A DNA stretch of 64,000 bases from Myxococcales bacterium. GTDB lineage: Bacteria > Myxococcota_A > Polyangia > Polyangiales > Polyangiaceae. The notes beneath the pieces were generated by a model, which saw only the letters and a program-made list of their open reading frames with translations, was not told where the DNA came from and did no database searches. Of the stretch, positions 21,434 through 30,444 are shown in pieces. The translations under genes and the position numbers were made by a program. The stretch covers positions 1 through 64,000 of the forward strand of contig SECP01000011.1 of NCBI GenBank assembly GCA_004193285.1, written 5' to 3'. Each line of letters opens with the position of its first letter. Within the stretch, counting starts at the first letter, position 1.

Positions 21434-22912
21434 ATGCACTACCTGCATCGATGGACGTGTGCCGTTTCGCTGACTCTCACTTTGGCGCTGGCTTGCGGGA
21501 CGGAGAAGGAAGATCAACCCGGTAACGCGATGGCGCCCCTGCCCCAGGGCCCTGTCGACACCGGCCCCTCGGACCCGCCTCCGAACGCACCGCTGCCGCC
21601 AGCGATGTGCGGCGACCAGAATGGCGGCGGAGATCAGCACGTCGACTTTCCGACGTTGATGGCCACGAAGATCGCGGAAAAAGATACGGCGATGACGCGC
21701 CAGCTGGCCCTCCTGGAGCAGCGGTACGACTTGAGTGATCACGCGGGTGCCCTGCACATGACGCGCGGCAAGCCGGTGCAGCAGGGCGTGCGGGCTCGCT
21801 TACCGAGCGGCCTCACGTGGCAGCAGCTAGCGTCGCTGACGCCGGAGGAGGTGCGCGAGCGAGGCCTGTTTCCTAGCGGATTTCGCGCGCTGCCGCATCC
21901 GAAGCAGCCAGAAGGGGGAATGCTGTTTCCCCAGTCCACGATCGACGAAGTGCTCGCTCAGACCGGGCGCAACTTGCAGCGCTTCGATCTGGATTTCGAC
22001 TTGCCCGAGCACTTGATTCCGGAGTTTCCGCCCGCCATCTTTCTGACGACTCGGCCGGACCTGGGTGACGTGTCACAGGGCAAGCTCGTCACGAGCGACA
22101 ACTTCTTCGAGCTGTTCAAGTGCATTTTGAACCCCAAGCAGCTGGACGGCTTGCGGCTCTTGCTGACCCCGTTTGCTCAGCAGCAGTTCAACTTCACCGA
22201 CGATCGCCGCTCGGAACGCCCGAGTCAGGGCGTGGCTTGCTTGGACTGCCACGTCAATGGGCATACTAGCGGTGCCACACACCTGGTGGGCGATATCCGT
22301 GACCAGGCTCACCGCAACCGCATCGACACGACCTCGCTGCGTGGTCTCAACGTGCAGCACGTCTTTGGCTCGCAGCGCGCGCTCATGAGCGTCGAAGACT
22401 TTACCGAGTTCGAGCAGCGAGCCGCCTACTTCGATGGTGACCCGGTGCTCGCCACGAAGAAGGGCCTGAACCCGCTCGAGCGCGGCTCACAAGTCCAAAA
22501 CATGGCCGAGTTTCAGAAGATTTTGGACTTTCCGCCGGCCCCCAAGCTCGGTCTGGACGGGCGGCTCGATCCGCAAAAAGCGAGCGCACGCGAGCTGCGT
22601 GGTCAGGAGCTGTTCTTCGGCAAAGCCCGCTGCGGCGAGTGCCACTCTGGTGCGCACTACACGGACGGAACGCTGCACGACCTGGAGCTCGAGCGATTCT
22701 TCGAGCCTGCCACGATCAACGGCATCGTATCCGACGCGGAAGGGCCGATGAAGACGTTCACGCTCCGCGGTTTGAAGGAGTCCCCTCCGTACTTGCATGA
22801 CGGCCGCCTCCTGACGATCGACGACACCATCGAGTTCTTCAACCTGGTGCTGGAGACTCGGCTCACGGATGCCGAGAAGCGCGATCTGCGCGCGTTCCTC
22901 TACACGCTGTAG
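21434..22912 (+). CDS. Dihaem cytochrome c / MauG-type peroxidase lipoprotein
   Basis: 492 residues from the ATG preceded by a full AGGAGG. A lipoprotein signal ends at LTLTLALAC, then a Pro-rich linker. Two haem-attachment motifs are visible, CLDCH at mid-protein and CGECH near the C-terminus, with the usual ending of the family (TLRGLKESPPYLHDGRL and a final DLRAFLYTL). Members reduce hydrogen peroxide or carry out cofactor and substrate oxidation on the outside of the inner membrane. The spacing between haem motifs (over 120 residues) fits a two-domain peroxidase. The next gene is another secreted redox lipoprotein, so the two may share an electron path. Confidence 0.85.
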   Translation: MHYLHRWTCAVSLTLTLALACGTEKEDQPGNAMAPLPQGPVDTGPSDPPPNAPLPPAMCGDQNGGGDQHVDFPTLMATKIAEKDTAMTRQLALLEQRYDLSDHAGALHMTRGKPVQQGVRARLPSGLTWQQLASLTPEEVRERGLFPSGFRALPHPKQPEGGMLFPQSTIDEVLAQTGRNLQRFDLDFDLPEHLIPEFPPAIFLTTRPDLGDVSQGKLVTSDNFFELFKCILNPKQLDGLRLLLTPFAQQQFNFTDDRRSERPSQGVACLDCHVNGHTSGATHLVGDIRDQAHRNRIDTTSLRGLNVQHVFGSQRALMSVEDFTEFEQRAAYFDGDPVLATKKGLNPLERGSQVQNMAEFQKILDFPPAPKLGLDGRLDPQKASARELRGQELFFGKARCGECHSGAHYTDGTLHDLELERFFEPATINGIVSDAEGPMKTFTLRGLKESPPYLHDGRLLTIDDTIEFFNLVLETRLTDAEKRDLRAFLYTL

Positions 22913-22926
22913 AACCCGACGAAGCT

Positions 22927-22974
22927 GCGCCGCGTCACCGCGCTTGGCCCGAAGCCTGCAAGGTGGCGCGGCGC
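22927..22974 (+). terminator. Long hairpin after the cytochrome gene
   Basis: A 13-bp inverted repeat with one mismatch (left arm 22927-22939, right arm 22962-22974, loop about 22 bases) starts 15 bases past the cytochrome stop. There is no T-run. Likely terminator or mRNA 3' stabiliser. Confidence 0.5.
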
Positions 22975-23006
22975 GCCCGGAGAGAGTCGGCTTTTGCATC
23001 CCCTTG

Positions 23007-23040
23007 CCCGCCTAGAGAGCTCGCGTCTTCTCTAAGCGGG
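23007..23040 (+). terminator. Second hairpin upstream of the PQQ-type dehydrogenase
   Basis: A 12-bp stem (CCCGCCTAGAGA pairing with TCTCTAAGCGGG, one mismatch) with a 10-base loop lies 55 bases before the next start codon. It could be a second terminator of the cytochrome unit or a leader structure of the dehydrogenase mRNA. Confidence 0.4.
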
Positions 23041-23094
23041 CTGCGTCCGGATTTTCAACGACAGCTTCCGCGGCTCGGAAGGAAGTAAAGAGAT

Positions 23095-24543
23095 ATGACC
23101 GTATCGAAGACCAAGCGCTGGATGAACGTGCGTTACACATTGCTCGCGGCGGCGGCAGTCGCCTCACTCGCGGGAGCTTGCTCGGACGACGACGATGACG
23201 ACGGGCCTGGCACCGGAGCGCGGTCGGGGAGCTCCGGAAGCGCCGGCAAAGCGGGTTCGGGCCAAGCCGGCGAGAGCGACACGGGCGGCCAAGGCGGGAC
23301 GAGCACTGCCGGCACCAGCGGCGGCGGTACGGGCGGCTCGCTCAGCCTCGGCGGCACCGGCGAAGAGCCCACGGAGGGAGGCGCAGGAGGAGAGACGTTC
23401 GCGGGCGCGGGCGCCGGCGGTGGATCTGGCGGGAGCGACGATGGGATCGACCGGGACGCCTTCCGGCCGGAAGAGTTGCCGTTCGACCAGGCTGCTTTCG
23501 AAGCCCTGAGCCTGCCGGAGGGCTTCTCCATCAATGTGTATCGAACCGGGCTAGGGCAAGCGCGCATGCTCGGCGTTCACGGCCCGCACGTGTACGTGAC
23601 TCAGCCGATGCAGGGCAACGTCGTGAGGCTCATCGACGAAGATGGCGATGGGGTCGCGGAGGACCAAGCCGTCGTCGCTTCTGGTCTACCGATGGTGCAC
23701 GGCATCACCTTCCACGAGGATGACGTGTACCTCGCCAACGTTCACAACGTGTACCGGGCCACCGTCGCGGCCGACGGCAGCTTCGACGGCCTCACGAGCA
23801 TCATCGCGGACCTGCCCGACGGCGGTCAGCACGCCTTGCGCACGCTCGGAGTCGGGCCCGACTCGCTCCTCTACATCTCGGTGGGTAGCTCCTGTGACGC
23901 CTGTCAGGAGCCCAACCCGGAGCACGCCACACTGCTCCGCAGCACGCTTGCCGGCCAACCGGCGGGCGTTCGCGAGATCTTCGCGAGCGGGCTACGAAAC
24001 ACCATCGGCTTCGGCTGGCACCCGACGACCGGCGCGCTCTGGGGCATGGATCAAGGGTCCGATTGGCGCGGCGACGATCTGCCGCCAGAAGAGCTGAACG
24101 CCATCGAGGCCGGGGAGAAGTACGGCTGGCCCTATTGCTACGCGGATCGCCAAGTCGACCCGATCATTCAAGGTCCGCCGGGGAGCACGAAGGCCGAGTA
24201 CTGCGCGACCACCACTCCGCCCGTACTGCTGAACCAAGCGCATCAGTCCCCCATCGGGTTCGCGTTCTACACTGGCGACACCTTTCCGGACCGTTACCAG
24301 GAGGGCGCGTTCATCGCCTTCCGCGGGTCGTGGAACCGCAAGCCGGCGACCGGCTACCGAGTCGCGTTCGTGCCCTTCGTGGAAGGCGAGCCGCAAGACA
24401 TCGAGGACTTCGTGAGCGGCTTCCTCAACGAAGCCGGAACCGCGACGTTCGGGCGGCCAGCGGGCATCGCAGTCGCTCCGGATGGCGCGCTCCTGTTCAC
24501 GGACGACACGAACGGCATCGTCTACCGCGTGCAAGCGGAGTAG
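23095..24543 (+). CDS. PQQ-dependent sugar (glucose/sorbosone-type) dehydrogenase lipoprotein
   Basis: 482 residues; GGAAGGAAG lies about 10 bases before the ATG. A signal peptide with lipobox SLAGAC is followed by an Asp run and about 80 residues of Gly/Ser/Thr linker, typical of myxobacterial surface lipoproteins. The catalytic part (about 135-480) is a six-bladed propeller of the soluble aldose dehydrogenase type: LPEGFSINVY, MVHGITFHEDDVYLAN, GGQHALRTLGVGPDSLLY, FASGLRNTIGFGWHP, FGRPAGIAVAPDGALLFTDD. It probably oxidises a sugar outside the cell using bound PQQ. The nearby cytochrome lipoprotein is a plausible electron acceptor (inference). No PQQ synthesis genes are in the window. Confidence 0.85.
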   Translation: MTVSKTKRWMNVRYTLLAAAAVASLAGACSDDDDDDGPGTGARSGSSGSAGKAGSGQAGESDTGGQGGTSTAGTSGGGTGGSLSLGGTGEEPTEGGAGGETFAGAGAGGGSGGSDDGIDRDAFRPEELPFDQAAFEALSLPEGFSINVYRTGLGQARMLGVHGPHVYVTQPMQGNVVRLIDEDGDGVAEDQAVVASGLPMVHGITFHEDDVYLANVHNVYRATVAADGSFDGLTSIIADLPDGGQHALRTLGVGPDSLLYISVGSSCDACQEPNPEHATLLRSTLAGQPAGVREIFASGLRNTIGFGWHPTTGALWGMDQGSDWRGDDLPPEELNAIEAGEKYGWPYCYADRQVDPIIQGPPGSTKAEYCATTTPPVLLNQAHQSPIGFAFYTGDTFPDRYQEGAFIAFRGSWNRKPATGYRVAFVPFVEGEPQDIEDFVSGFLNEAGTATFGRPAGIAVAPDGALLFTDDTNGIVYRVQAE

Positions 24544-24556
24544 CTGCGTAGCCCGC

Positions 24557-24605
24557 GAGGCTGGCGTCGGGCGCGGCGGATACCCTCGACGCGCCTGCCA
24601 GCCTC
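24557..24605. terminator. Bidirectional terminator between convergent genes
   Basis: A perfect 9-bp inverted repeat (GAGGCTGGC ... GCCAGCCTC) lies in the 73-bp gap between the plus-strand dehydrogenase and the minus-strand CheB-CheR kinase. A run of five T follows shortly after on the plus strand (24613-24617). Confidence 0.65.
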
Positions 24606-24616
24606 CGCGCTGCTTT

Positions 24617-27600
24617 TTAGCTTACGCCACTTCGGCTGGGGGGCACCGGTACCCGAATACGCACCGTGGTGCCCTGCCCTGGGTTCGACTCCACCGTGAG
24701 GTCACCGCCGACTATCTCCGCGCGCTCGCGCATACCAGCGATGCCGATACGCCGGAGGTGCGTGCTGCGCTCGATAGCCGCCGAATCGAAGCCGATGCCG
24801 TCGTCGTCCACGATCGCGGTCAGGTATTGGTTGCGCAGCTCCAGGCTGACGCTGACATTTTTGGCGGAGGCGTGCTTGAGCACGTTGTTGGTAGCCTCTT
24901 GGACCACGCGGTAGATCGTCGTCTCGATCGGATCCGGAAGCCGCGCGTCCTCGATGCCGGTCGTGACGAAGTCCACGTTGACGCCGGTGCGCTCCTGCCA
25001 ATTGTCCAGGTAGCCGCCGAGCGCGCGCACGAGGCCGAGCTCGTCCAGCGCGAGCGGGCGAAGCTGATAGGCAAGCGCGTGAATGTCACGGCCAACGTGC
25101 TCGGTCGTGGCGCGGAGGTCGTGCAGCTTGTGGAGTGACTTGTCATCGAGCGCGCTCGACTCCAGGTCCTTGAGCCCCAGCATGAGCGCGCTGATTTGCT
25201 GCCCCACCTCGTCGTGGAGCTCCCGCGAGATGCGGGTCCGCTCCGCCTCTTGTGCGTTCAAGAGCAGGCGCTGCAGCTCCTGCCGGCCGCGCTCCGCCTC
25301 ACGGTGGCCGATGACCTCTTGGCGCAGGGCGACGTTCACCGCGTCCAGCTGAGACGTTCGCTCCTGAACACGGATTTCCAGATCGTTCTTGGCTTGAACG
25401 GCGGCAAGCTTCGCCACCTGCCTCTCCGTCACGTCCACGAACGTGAGGACGACTCCGGCGATGCGGTCGTCCGTCGTGCGGTACGGCAAGAGGCGGGCGA
25501 GGAAGAATAGCCCACCGCTCTCCTCGACCTCGCGCTCCACCGGCACGAGCTGAGAGAGCACGCGCGCGGCGTCCGACAGTAGCTCGGGGTACTTCAGGCG
25601 ATGACGCAGGTCACCGAGCGGCCTACCCACGTCCGTCGCGATCAGGCTGAAGATCTCCACCGCCGGCGGCGTGAACCGCATGATGCGGAGCTCGCGGTCC
25701 AAAAACACGGTGGCGATCGCAGTCGCGCCCATGAGGTTGTGCAGGTCGCTGTTGGCGTGACCCAGCTCGTCCACCTTGCTTTTCAGCTCCTGGTTGACGG
25801 TCGTCAGCTCCTCGTTGATCGATTGCAGCTCTTCGCGACTCGTCTCGAGCTCCTCCGTCGCCGAACGGAGCTCTTCGTTCATGGCCTGCAGCTCTTCGTT
25901 GCTGGCCTTGAGCTCTTCGGTCGAGGCCTCGTGCTGCTCGACGATGTCACGCAGGTGGCGCTTGGTTTGCTCCAGCTCCCGCTCCAAGTGCGCAACCGCC
26001 GGCTCGTCGTTCTCGGGCGAGGACGGCTGCTCCGCGTCTTGCTTGCCGTGGGGAGAGAAAGAAACGAGCAGGAATTCCGGAGAGAAATCGGCAGCCGGCG
26101 TCACTCGCAGGTCCACCAACCAGCGACCGTCGCCCAGCTCGAGCGCGATCCCGTCTGCGCTGGCGGGCCCGTTCGTCTGCCGGGCCCGGTACAAGGCGGC
26201 CCGCAGCTCCGCGCGCAGGGACGGGTGCACGACCCGTAGCAAGTTGGAGCTGGGCTCACCGCCCGCGAACTTCAGGAACGGCGCCGCACTATCCGAGAGA
26301 TGGACGATGTCGTACTCCGCGTTGACCACGAGGGAAGGCGGCGCGAGGCGCTCGATCAGCTTCAGATGGAGCTCGCTCCACGGCAGCCGGTCCGTGAGCG
26401 GAACCTTCAAGCTGCCGAAGCCAGGCGAGGCCGCCGCGGCCGCGAGCTGGGTCGTGGCGGGGCCCGCGCCGTCGTTTCGCTCTTGGAGCGCCAGCGCGCG
26501 CGCCAGAGTGCTCGGCCCAGAGGGGACCGGCAGGTTGGGGCGCGCCGACCCGCGCGCGATGTAGATGCGGTGCTTCTTGTCGATCGGAAAGAAGAGCTGA
26601 CTGCTGTCGTCCACTGCTTCGCTGGTGCCCAAGAACAACCGCCCCTCCGGGCGGAGCGCGAAGTGCAGGATGTCGAACGTGCGCTGCTGCGCAGCTCGGT
26701 TGAGATAGATCATCAAGTTGCGACAAGAGACCAGATCCAGCCGCGAAAACGGGGAATCCTTGAGGAGGTCGTGCACGGCGAACAGCAGGATCTCCCGGAG
26801 CTCCCGGCGCACCCGGTAGCCGTTGTGCTCTTTGACGAAGAACCGCCGGAGCCGCTCCGGGGAGACGTCCGCCGTGATCGCTTCCGGGTAGCGCCCATTT
26901 CGGGCTTCCGTGAGCACGTCCTCGTCCAGATCGGTCGCGAAGATTTGCAGCGCGGGAGGGGATTCCAAGGTGCGCGCGTACTCGCTGAGTAGCATGGCGA
27001 TCGAATAAGCTTCCTCGCCCGTCGCGCACGCCGGCACCCACACGCGCACCGCGTCCGCTTGGGTCTTGTTGCGAAAGAGCTCGGGAATCAGCCCCTCGAG
27101 CGCGGCGAAGCACTCGCGGTCTCGAAAGAAATTCGTGACTGAGATGAGCAAATCCTGCAGCAAGGCGCCAGATTCGCCGGGGTGGGTGCGCAGGTACTGC
27201 AGGTAGGAGGCGAGGTCGTCTACCTCGTTGACTTGCATGCGCCGCGCGATGCGCCGCACGATCGTCGCGCGCTTGTAGTAGCTGAAGTCTCGACCGGTAC
27301 GAGCCCGCAAGAAGGTGAGCACGTCCCGCAGCAGAGCCTCGTCGCTCTCGGGGCCGGGCGGTGGGACCACGACCGGGTTCGGGCCGTTCTCCGGAGGCAC
27401 GTGCAGCCTCCTCTCACGTGCCTGGTACTCGACGAGGCGGGCCGGGATCTCCTCTGCTTTGAGAACCCAGTCCACCATGCTGGTGGCGAGCGCGGCCCGG
27501 GGCATGTCCCCGTGCTCCGCGGCCTCCGGATCTTGCACGATCGTCAAGCCGCCGCGCTCTTTGATGCGCTTGACTCCGAGCGCGCCGTCGCCATCCCCGC

Positions 27601-28078
27601 CGGAAAGGACCACCGCCACCGCGTGCGGACCGTGGGTGTCCGCGAGCGAGCGGAAGAACAAGTCTACCGCCGTGCGTTTGCCGGGCTCCCGCGCGATGTC
27701 CGACAGCCGCAGGTGCCCGTCCACCATCGTGAGGTGCTTGCCGGGCGGAATTACGTACACGGTGTTGACGTCCACGCGCGCTCCGTTGTCAGCCGCGATC
27801 ACGGGCATGGTCGTCGAGCGCTGCAGAATGTCCGGCAGTACGCTGTCGTGGTCGGGCGACAGGTGCAGCACCACCACGAAGACCATGCCCGACTCGGCGG
27901 GCATGGCGCCGAAAAACCGCTGTAGCGCGGGAATCGAGCCCGCGGAGCCCCCCAGCCCCACCATCCGCGTCTGTGCGTAGCCGCGCGACGGCACGACGTT
28001 GTCGATTTCAGTCCCCAGCTCTTCTTCGCTCACGTCCGGGTCGAGCACATTGGGGCTCGGGACTTCGGGCTCGCTCAT
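24617..28078 (-). CDS. CheB-CheR-PAS-histidine kinase fusion protein
   Basis: 1153 residues from ATG 28078 (a GTG 9 bases upstream is possible). In order: a CheB-type methylesterase domain (GLGGSAGS, VVLHLSPDH and LSGGDGDGALG give the Ser-His-Asp triad); a CheR-type methyltransferase (FSYYKRATIVRRIARRM, VTNFFRD, ACATGEEAYSIA, DLVSCRNLMIYL); a PAS-like region; a long coiled coil rich in NEEL repeats; a second PAS (GATAIATVFLDRELRIMRF); then a HisKA_3 kinase (RISRELHDEVGQQ, His phosphorylated) and a HATPase ending GIAGMRERAEIVGG. Such proteins act as cytosolic sensors rather than in flagellar chemotaxis. The LuxR-type regulator 42 bp upstream is its likely partner, because HisKA_3 kinases usually pair with NarL-type regulators. 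Confidence 0.92.
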   Translation of the reverse strand: MSEPEVPSPNVLDPDVSEEELGTEIDNVVPSRGYAQTRMVGLGGSAGSIPALQRFFGAMPAESGMVFVVVLHLSPDHDSVLPDILQRSTTMPVIAADNGARVDVNTVYVIPPGKHLTMVDGHLRLSDIAREPGKRTAVDLFFRSLADTHGPHAVAVVLSGGDGDGALGVKRIKERGGLTIVQDPEAAEHGDMPRAALATSMVDWVLKAEEIPARLVEYQARERRLHVPPENGPNPVVVPPPGPESDEALLRDVLTFLRARTGRDFSYYKRATIVRRIARRMQVNEVDDLASYLQYLRTHPGESGALLQDLLISVTNFFRDRECFAALEGLIPELFRNKTQADAVRVWVPACATGEEAYSIAMLLSEYARTLESPPALQIFATDLDEDVLTEARNGRYPEAITADVSPERLRRFFVKEHNGYRVRRELREILLFAVHDLLKDSPFSRLDLVSCRNLMIYLNRAAQQRTFDILHFALRPEGRLFLGTSEAVDDSSQLFFPIDKKHRIYIARGSARPNLPVPSGPSTLARALALQERNDGAGPATTQLAAAAASPGFGSLKVPLTDRLPWSELHLKLIERLAPPSLVVNAEYDIVHLSDSAAPFLKFAGGEPSSNLLRVVHPSLRAELRAALYRARQTNGPASADGIALELGDGRWLVDLRVTPAADFSPEFLLVSFSPHGKQDAEQPSSPENDEPAVAHLERELEQTKRHLRDIVEQHEASTEELKASNEELQAMNEELRSATEELETSREELQSINEELTTVNQELKSKVDELGHANSDLHNLMGATAIATVFLDRELRIMRFTPPAVEIFSLIATDVGRPLGDLRHRLKYPELLSDAARVLSQLVPVEREVEESGGLFFLARLLPYRTTDDRIAGVVLTFVDVTERQVAKLAAVQAKNDLEIRVQERTSQLDAVNVALRQEVIGHREAERGRQELQRLLLNAQEAERTRISRELHDEVGQQISALMLGLKDLESSALDDKSLHKLHDLRATTEHVGRDIHALAYQLRPLALDELGLVRALGGYLDNWQERTGVNVDFVTTGIEDARLPDPIETTIYRVVQEATNNVLKHASAKNVSVSLELRNQYLTAIVDDDGIGFDSAAIERSTHLRRIGIAGMRERAEIVGGDLTVESNPGQGTTVRIRVPVPPSRSGVS

Positions 28079-28120
28079 GGCGCGCACCGTACATGAATTA
28101 CAAGCTCGGCGGGCGGTTCC

Positions 28121-28786
28121 TCAAACGTCCCGCAGCCAGCCGGAGCGCATCGCGTAGCGGATGAGATCCGCGCGCGTGCGGAGCGCGAGCTTGGACATCG
28201 CTCGAGCCTTGTAGGTCTCCAGCGTTCGGGGGCTAACCCCCAGCGACTCGGCCATCTCCTTCGAGGTGTGGCCGCGCGCAATCAGACGGATGACTTCCGC
28301 CTCCCGATCGCTCAGGCTCACGGCTACTAGGCCGGTGGGCGACCGCTTTCGAGAGCTCCGCTCTTCGAGCACTCCGGCCAAGCTAGGGTCCACGTACGTT
28401 CCGCCTGCGGCCACCGCCCGGACCGCTCGCACGAGCTCGTCGCAGGCGCTGCGCTTCAGCACGTACCCGGAAGCACCCGCTCCGATGAGCAGCTTGGCAA
28501 AAGCTGCTTCTTCATGGGCGGAAAGCACCAAAACGCGAGCGCGTGGCACATGGGTGATGATCTGCTTCGTGGCCTCCGCTCCTCCGAGCTCCGGTAGCGA
28601 AACGTCCATCAACACCAAATCAGGCTCGAGCTTGCGAGCGAGCTCGACCGCCTGCACGCCGTTGCTCGCTTCCGCCACGACCTCCAAATCGGACTCTGCC
28701 ATGAGCAGGGTGCGCACCCCCGCGCGCATCACCGGGTGATCGTCCACGAGCAACAGGCGCACGATGCGTGAATGGGGCACTCGCAA
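28121..28786 (-). CDS. NarL/LuxR-family response regulator
   Basis: 221 residues. The receiver has LLLVDDHPVMRAGV, phosphoacceptor Asp in LVLMDVSLPE, Ser in VLVLSAHE and Lys in YVLKRSA. The C-terminal LuxR helix-turn-helix reads LSDREAEVIRLIARGHTSKEMAESLGVSPRTLETY. The start is unclear: TTG at 28786 or GTG at 28780. It lies upstream of and in line with the CheB-CheR kinase and is probably its phosphorylation target. It is a clear paralogue of the regulator at 35849-36586; both end in a conserved SGWL tail. Confidence 0.92.
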   Translation of the reverse strand: MRVPHSRIVRLLLVDDHPVMRAGVRTLLMAESDLEVVAEASNGVQAVELARKLEPDLVLMDVSLPELGGAEATKQIITHVPRARVLVLSAHEEAAFAKLLIGAGASGYVLKRSACDELVRAVRAVAAGGTYVDPSLAGVLEERSSRKRSPTGLVAVSLSDREAEVIRLIARGHTSKEMAESLGVSPRTLETYKARAMSKLALRTRADLIRYAMRSGWLRDV

Positions 28787-28871
28787 TCCTCACTAGCAGC
28801 TTACCTACATCGACCACCCTGAGCCGTAATTTTCAGGCCCGGGCGGTGAGGAGAATTTACCCACCATCGCT

Positions 28872-28890
28872 GTCCGTAAAACTCCCGACA
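28872..28890 (+). promoter_or_regulatory. Shared upstream element, copy A (before SDR gene)
   Basis: GTCCGTAAAACTCCCGACA. It matches elements upstream of the three zinc-ribbon genes (31208, 33306, 33813; consensus near GTCCGTAARATAGCSGACA). Here it lies 13 bases upstream of a sigma-54-like promoter, a position that would suit an activator site; elsewhere it may be the promoter itself. Confidence 0.45.
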
Positions 28891-28903
28891 GTGACGAAGC
28901 GCG

Positions 28904-28919
28904 AGGCACGTGCGTTGCA
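28904..28919 (+). promoter_or_regulatory. Candidate sigma-54 promoter of the SDR gene
   Basis: AGGCACG-TGCG-TTGCA matches 11 of 12 consensus positions with correct GG-N10-GC spacing, 34 bases before the ATG at 28953. Confidence 0.6.
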
Positions 28920-28952
28920 GCTCACGCGGTTTTCTCAACTCTGGAGAACAAC

Positions 28953-29744
28953 ATGGCAACTGCATCTCGTCCATTGGCTGTCGTTACAGGCGCATCTTCC
29001 GGAATCGGCTTCGAGCTGGCGAAGCAATGCGCGCAAGGCGGGTTCGATCTGGTCATCTGCGCTGACGAACCCTCGATTCATCAAGCAGCGCAGCTGCTTC
29101 GAGCGGACGGTGCGCGAGTCGAGGCGGTGGAAGCCGACTTGGCGGGGATGGAAGGAGTCGACAAGCTGTACCAAGCCGTCGGCGGGCGCCAGGTGGACGC
29201 CCTGCTGGCCAACGCCGGGCGCGGCCTGGGCCGAGCGTTCTTGGATCAAGACTTCAACGACATCCTCCGGGTCGTTGACACCAACGTCACGGGCACCTTG
29301 TACCTCGTGCACAAAATCGGCCGGGACATGCGCGCGCGTAGCGATGGCCGCATCCTCATCACGGGCTCCATCGCCGGCTTCATGCCCGGCACTTACCAGG
29401 CAGTCTACAACGGCACGAAGGCTCTGCTGGACTCGTTCTCCTTCGCGCTCCGCGCGGAGCTGAAGGACACCGGCGTGAGCGTGACCTGTCTGATGCCGGG
29501 CGCCACCGAGACCGAGTTCTTCGAGCGCGCTGACCTCATGGATACCAAGGTCGGCACTGAGAAGAAGCAACCGGCGGACGAGGTCGCCAAGGTCGGCTTC
29601 GAAGCCATGATGAAGCGCGAGGGTGATGTGGTCGCCGGCTGGAGCAACAAGCTTCGGGCCGCCATCGCCAACATCACTCCCAACGAGCTGCTCGCCGAGC
29701 AGCACCGCAAGATGGCGGAGCCCGGCGGCGCATCGAAGCACTGA
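28953..29744 (+). CDS. SDR family NAD(P)-dependent oxidoreductase
   Basis: 263 residues, classical short-chain dehydrogenase. The cofactor motif is VVTGASSGIGFELA; LLANAGRG follows; the catalytic Ser is in LITGSIAGF and the Tyr/Lys pair in YNGTKALLDSF; MPGATETEF follows. The Tyr is shifted in context (TYQAVYNGTKA), still giving Y-x3-K. The substrate is not readable. A good sigma-54-like promoter and a shared upstream element sit before it. Many stress regulons contain SDRs of this kind. A truncated SDR with a different sequence lies at 39305-39988. Confidence 0.92.
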   Translation: MATASRPLAVVTGASSGIGFELAKQCAQGGFDLVICADEPSIHQAAQLLRADGARVEAVEADLAGMEGVDKLYQAVGGRQVDALLANAGRGLGRAFLDQDFNDILRVVDTNVTGTLYLVHKIGRDMRARSDGRILITGSIAGFMPGTYQAVYNGTKALLDSFSFALRAELKDTGVSVTCLMPGATETEFFERADLMDTKVGTEKKQPADEVAKVGFEAMMKREGDVVAGWSNKLRAAIANITPNELLAEQHRKMAEPGGASKH

Positions 29745-29774
29745 GCGACTCTCGCCGAGCGCGCCGACTCGCGA

Positions 29775-29791
29775 GCGTACAAAACGTACGC
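29775..29791. promoter_or_regulatory. Short palindrome before the stand-alone CheB gene
   Basis: GCGTAC-AAAAC-GTACGC is a perfect 6-bp inverted repeat with a 5-base centre, 27 bases before the GTG start. It may be an operator or a weak terminator of the SDR gene. Confidence 0.3.
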
Positions 29792-29817
29792 GGGGCGGCG
29801 CGCTTGACGGGCTGACA

Positions 29818-30417
29818 GTGGAGGCGCATCGTGGCCGGGTGGTTGCTCACCCTCCGCCTACCGTCGTCGTCGGTATCGGCGCTTCGGCCGGCGGTATCGA
29901 GGCCCTCGAGCAGATGCTCGGCACGTTCACGCTGGACTCGGCCGCCTTCGTGGTGGTCATGCACCTCCCGCGGCACGGGCGCAGCCGGTTGGCGCAGGTG
30001 CTGGGCCGCTTCACCCTGCTGGACGTGGACTTCGCCGCTTCGGGCATTCGGATGGAGCCGAACCACGTGTACGTGGTGCCGGAATCCGAGAACGTCACCA
30101 TCTGCGAAGGACGGTTGATGTTCGAAGGCTACGGGCCCACGCCACGAGGCTCCCGCAACATCGACCACTTCCTCACCTCGCTCGCGCGAGAGTACGGCCC
30201 CAACGCGATCGGCGTGGTTCTGTCGGGCGCCAGCGAGGACGGCACCGCAGGTCTCGCTGCGATTCGGGAAGCCGGGGGGAGCACTTTCGTGCAGTCAGCG
30301 GAGACCGCGCTCTTCGCACACATGCCCCAGAGCGCGGCCCCCGCCGCAGACTTTCAGTTGGACCCCGGCGCTCTGGGCCGGCGGCTGATGACTCTGCTGG
30401 TCAACAAGAAGAGCTGA
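29818..30417 (+). CDS. Stand-alone CheB-type methylesterase domain protein
   Basis: 199 residues from GTG 29818, which follows non-conserved sequence; the frame is open back to 29623 inside the SDR gene. The whole protein is one CheB catalytic domain without a receiver: Ser in GIGASAGG, His in VVMHLPRHG, Asp in LSGASEDGTAG. The enzyme would demethylate or deamidate glutamyl side chains, normally on chemoreceptors. No receptor or CheA is in the window. The nearest related domain is in the CheB-CheR kinase 1.7 kb away, so a shared non-motility pathway is possible. Confidence 0.85.
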   Translation: MEAHRGRVVAHPPPTVVVGIGASAGGIEALEQMLGTFTLDSAAFVVVMHLPRHGRSRLAQVLGRFTLLDVDFAASGIRMEPNHVYVVPESENVTICEGRLMFEGYGPTPRGSRNIDHFLTSLAREYGPNAIGVVLSGASEDGTAGLAAIREAGGSTFVQSAETALFAHMPQSAAPAADFQLDPGALGRRLMTLLVNKKS

Positions 30418-30444
30418 AGGTCCAGCGAGCAGCGAGGCCGTCTG

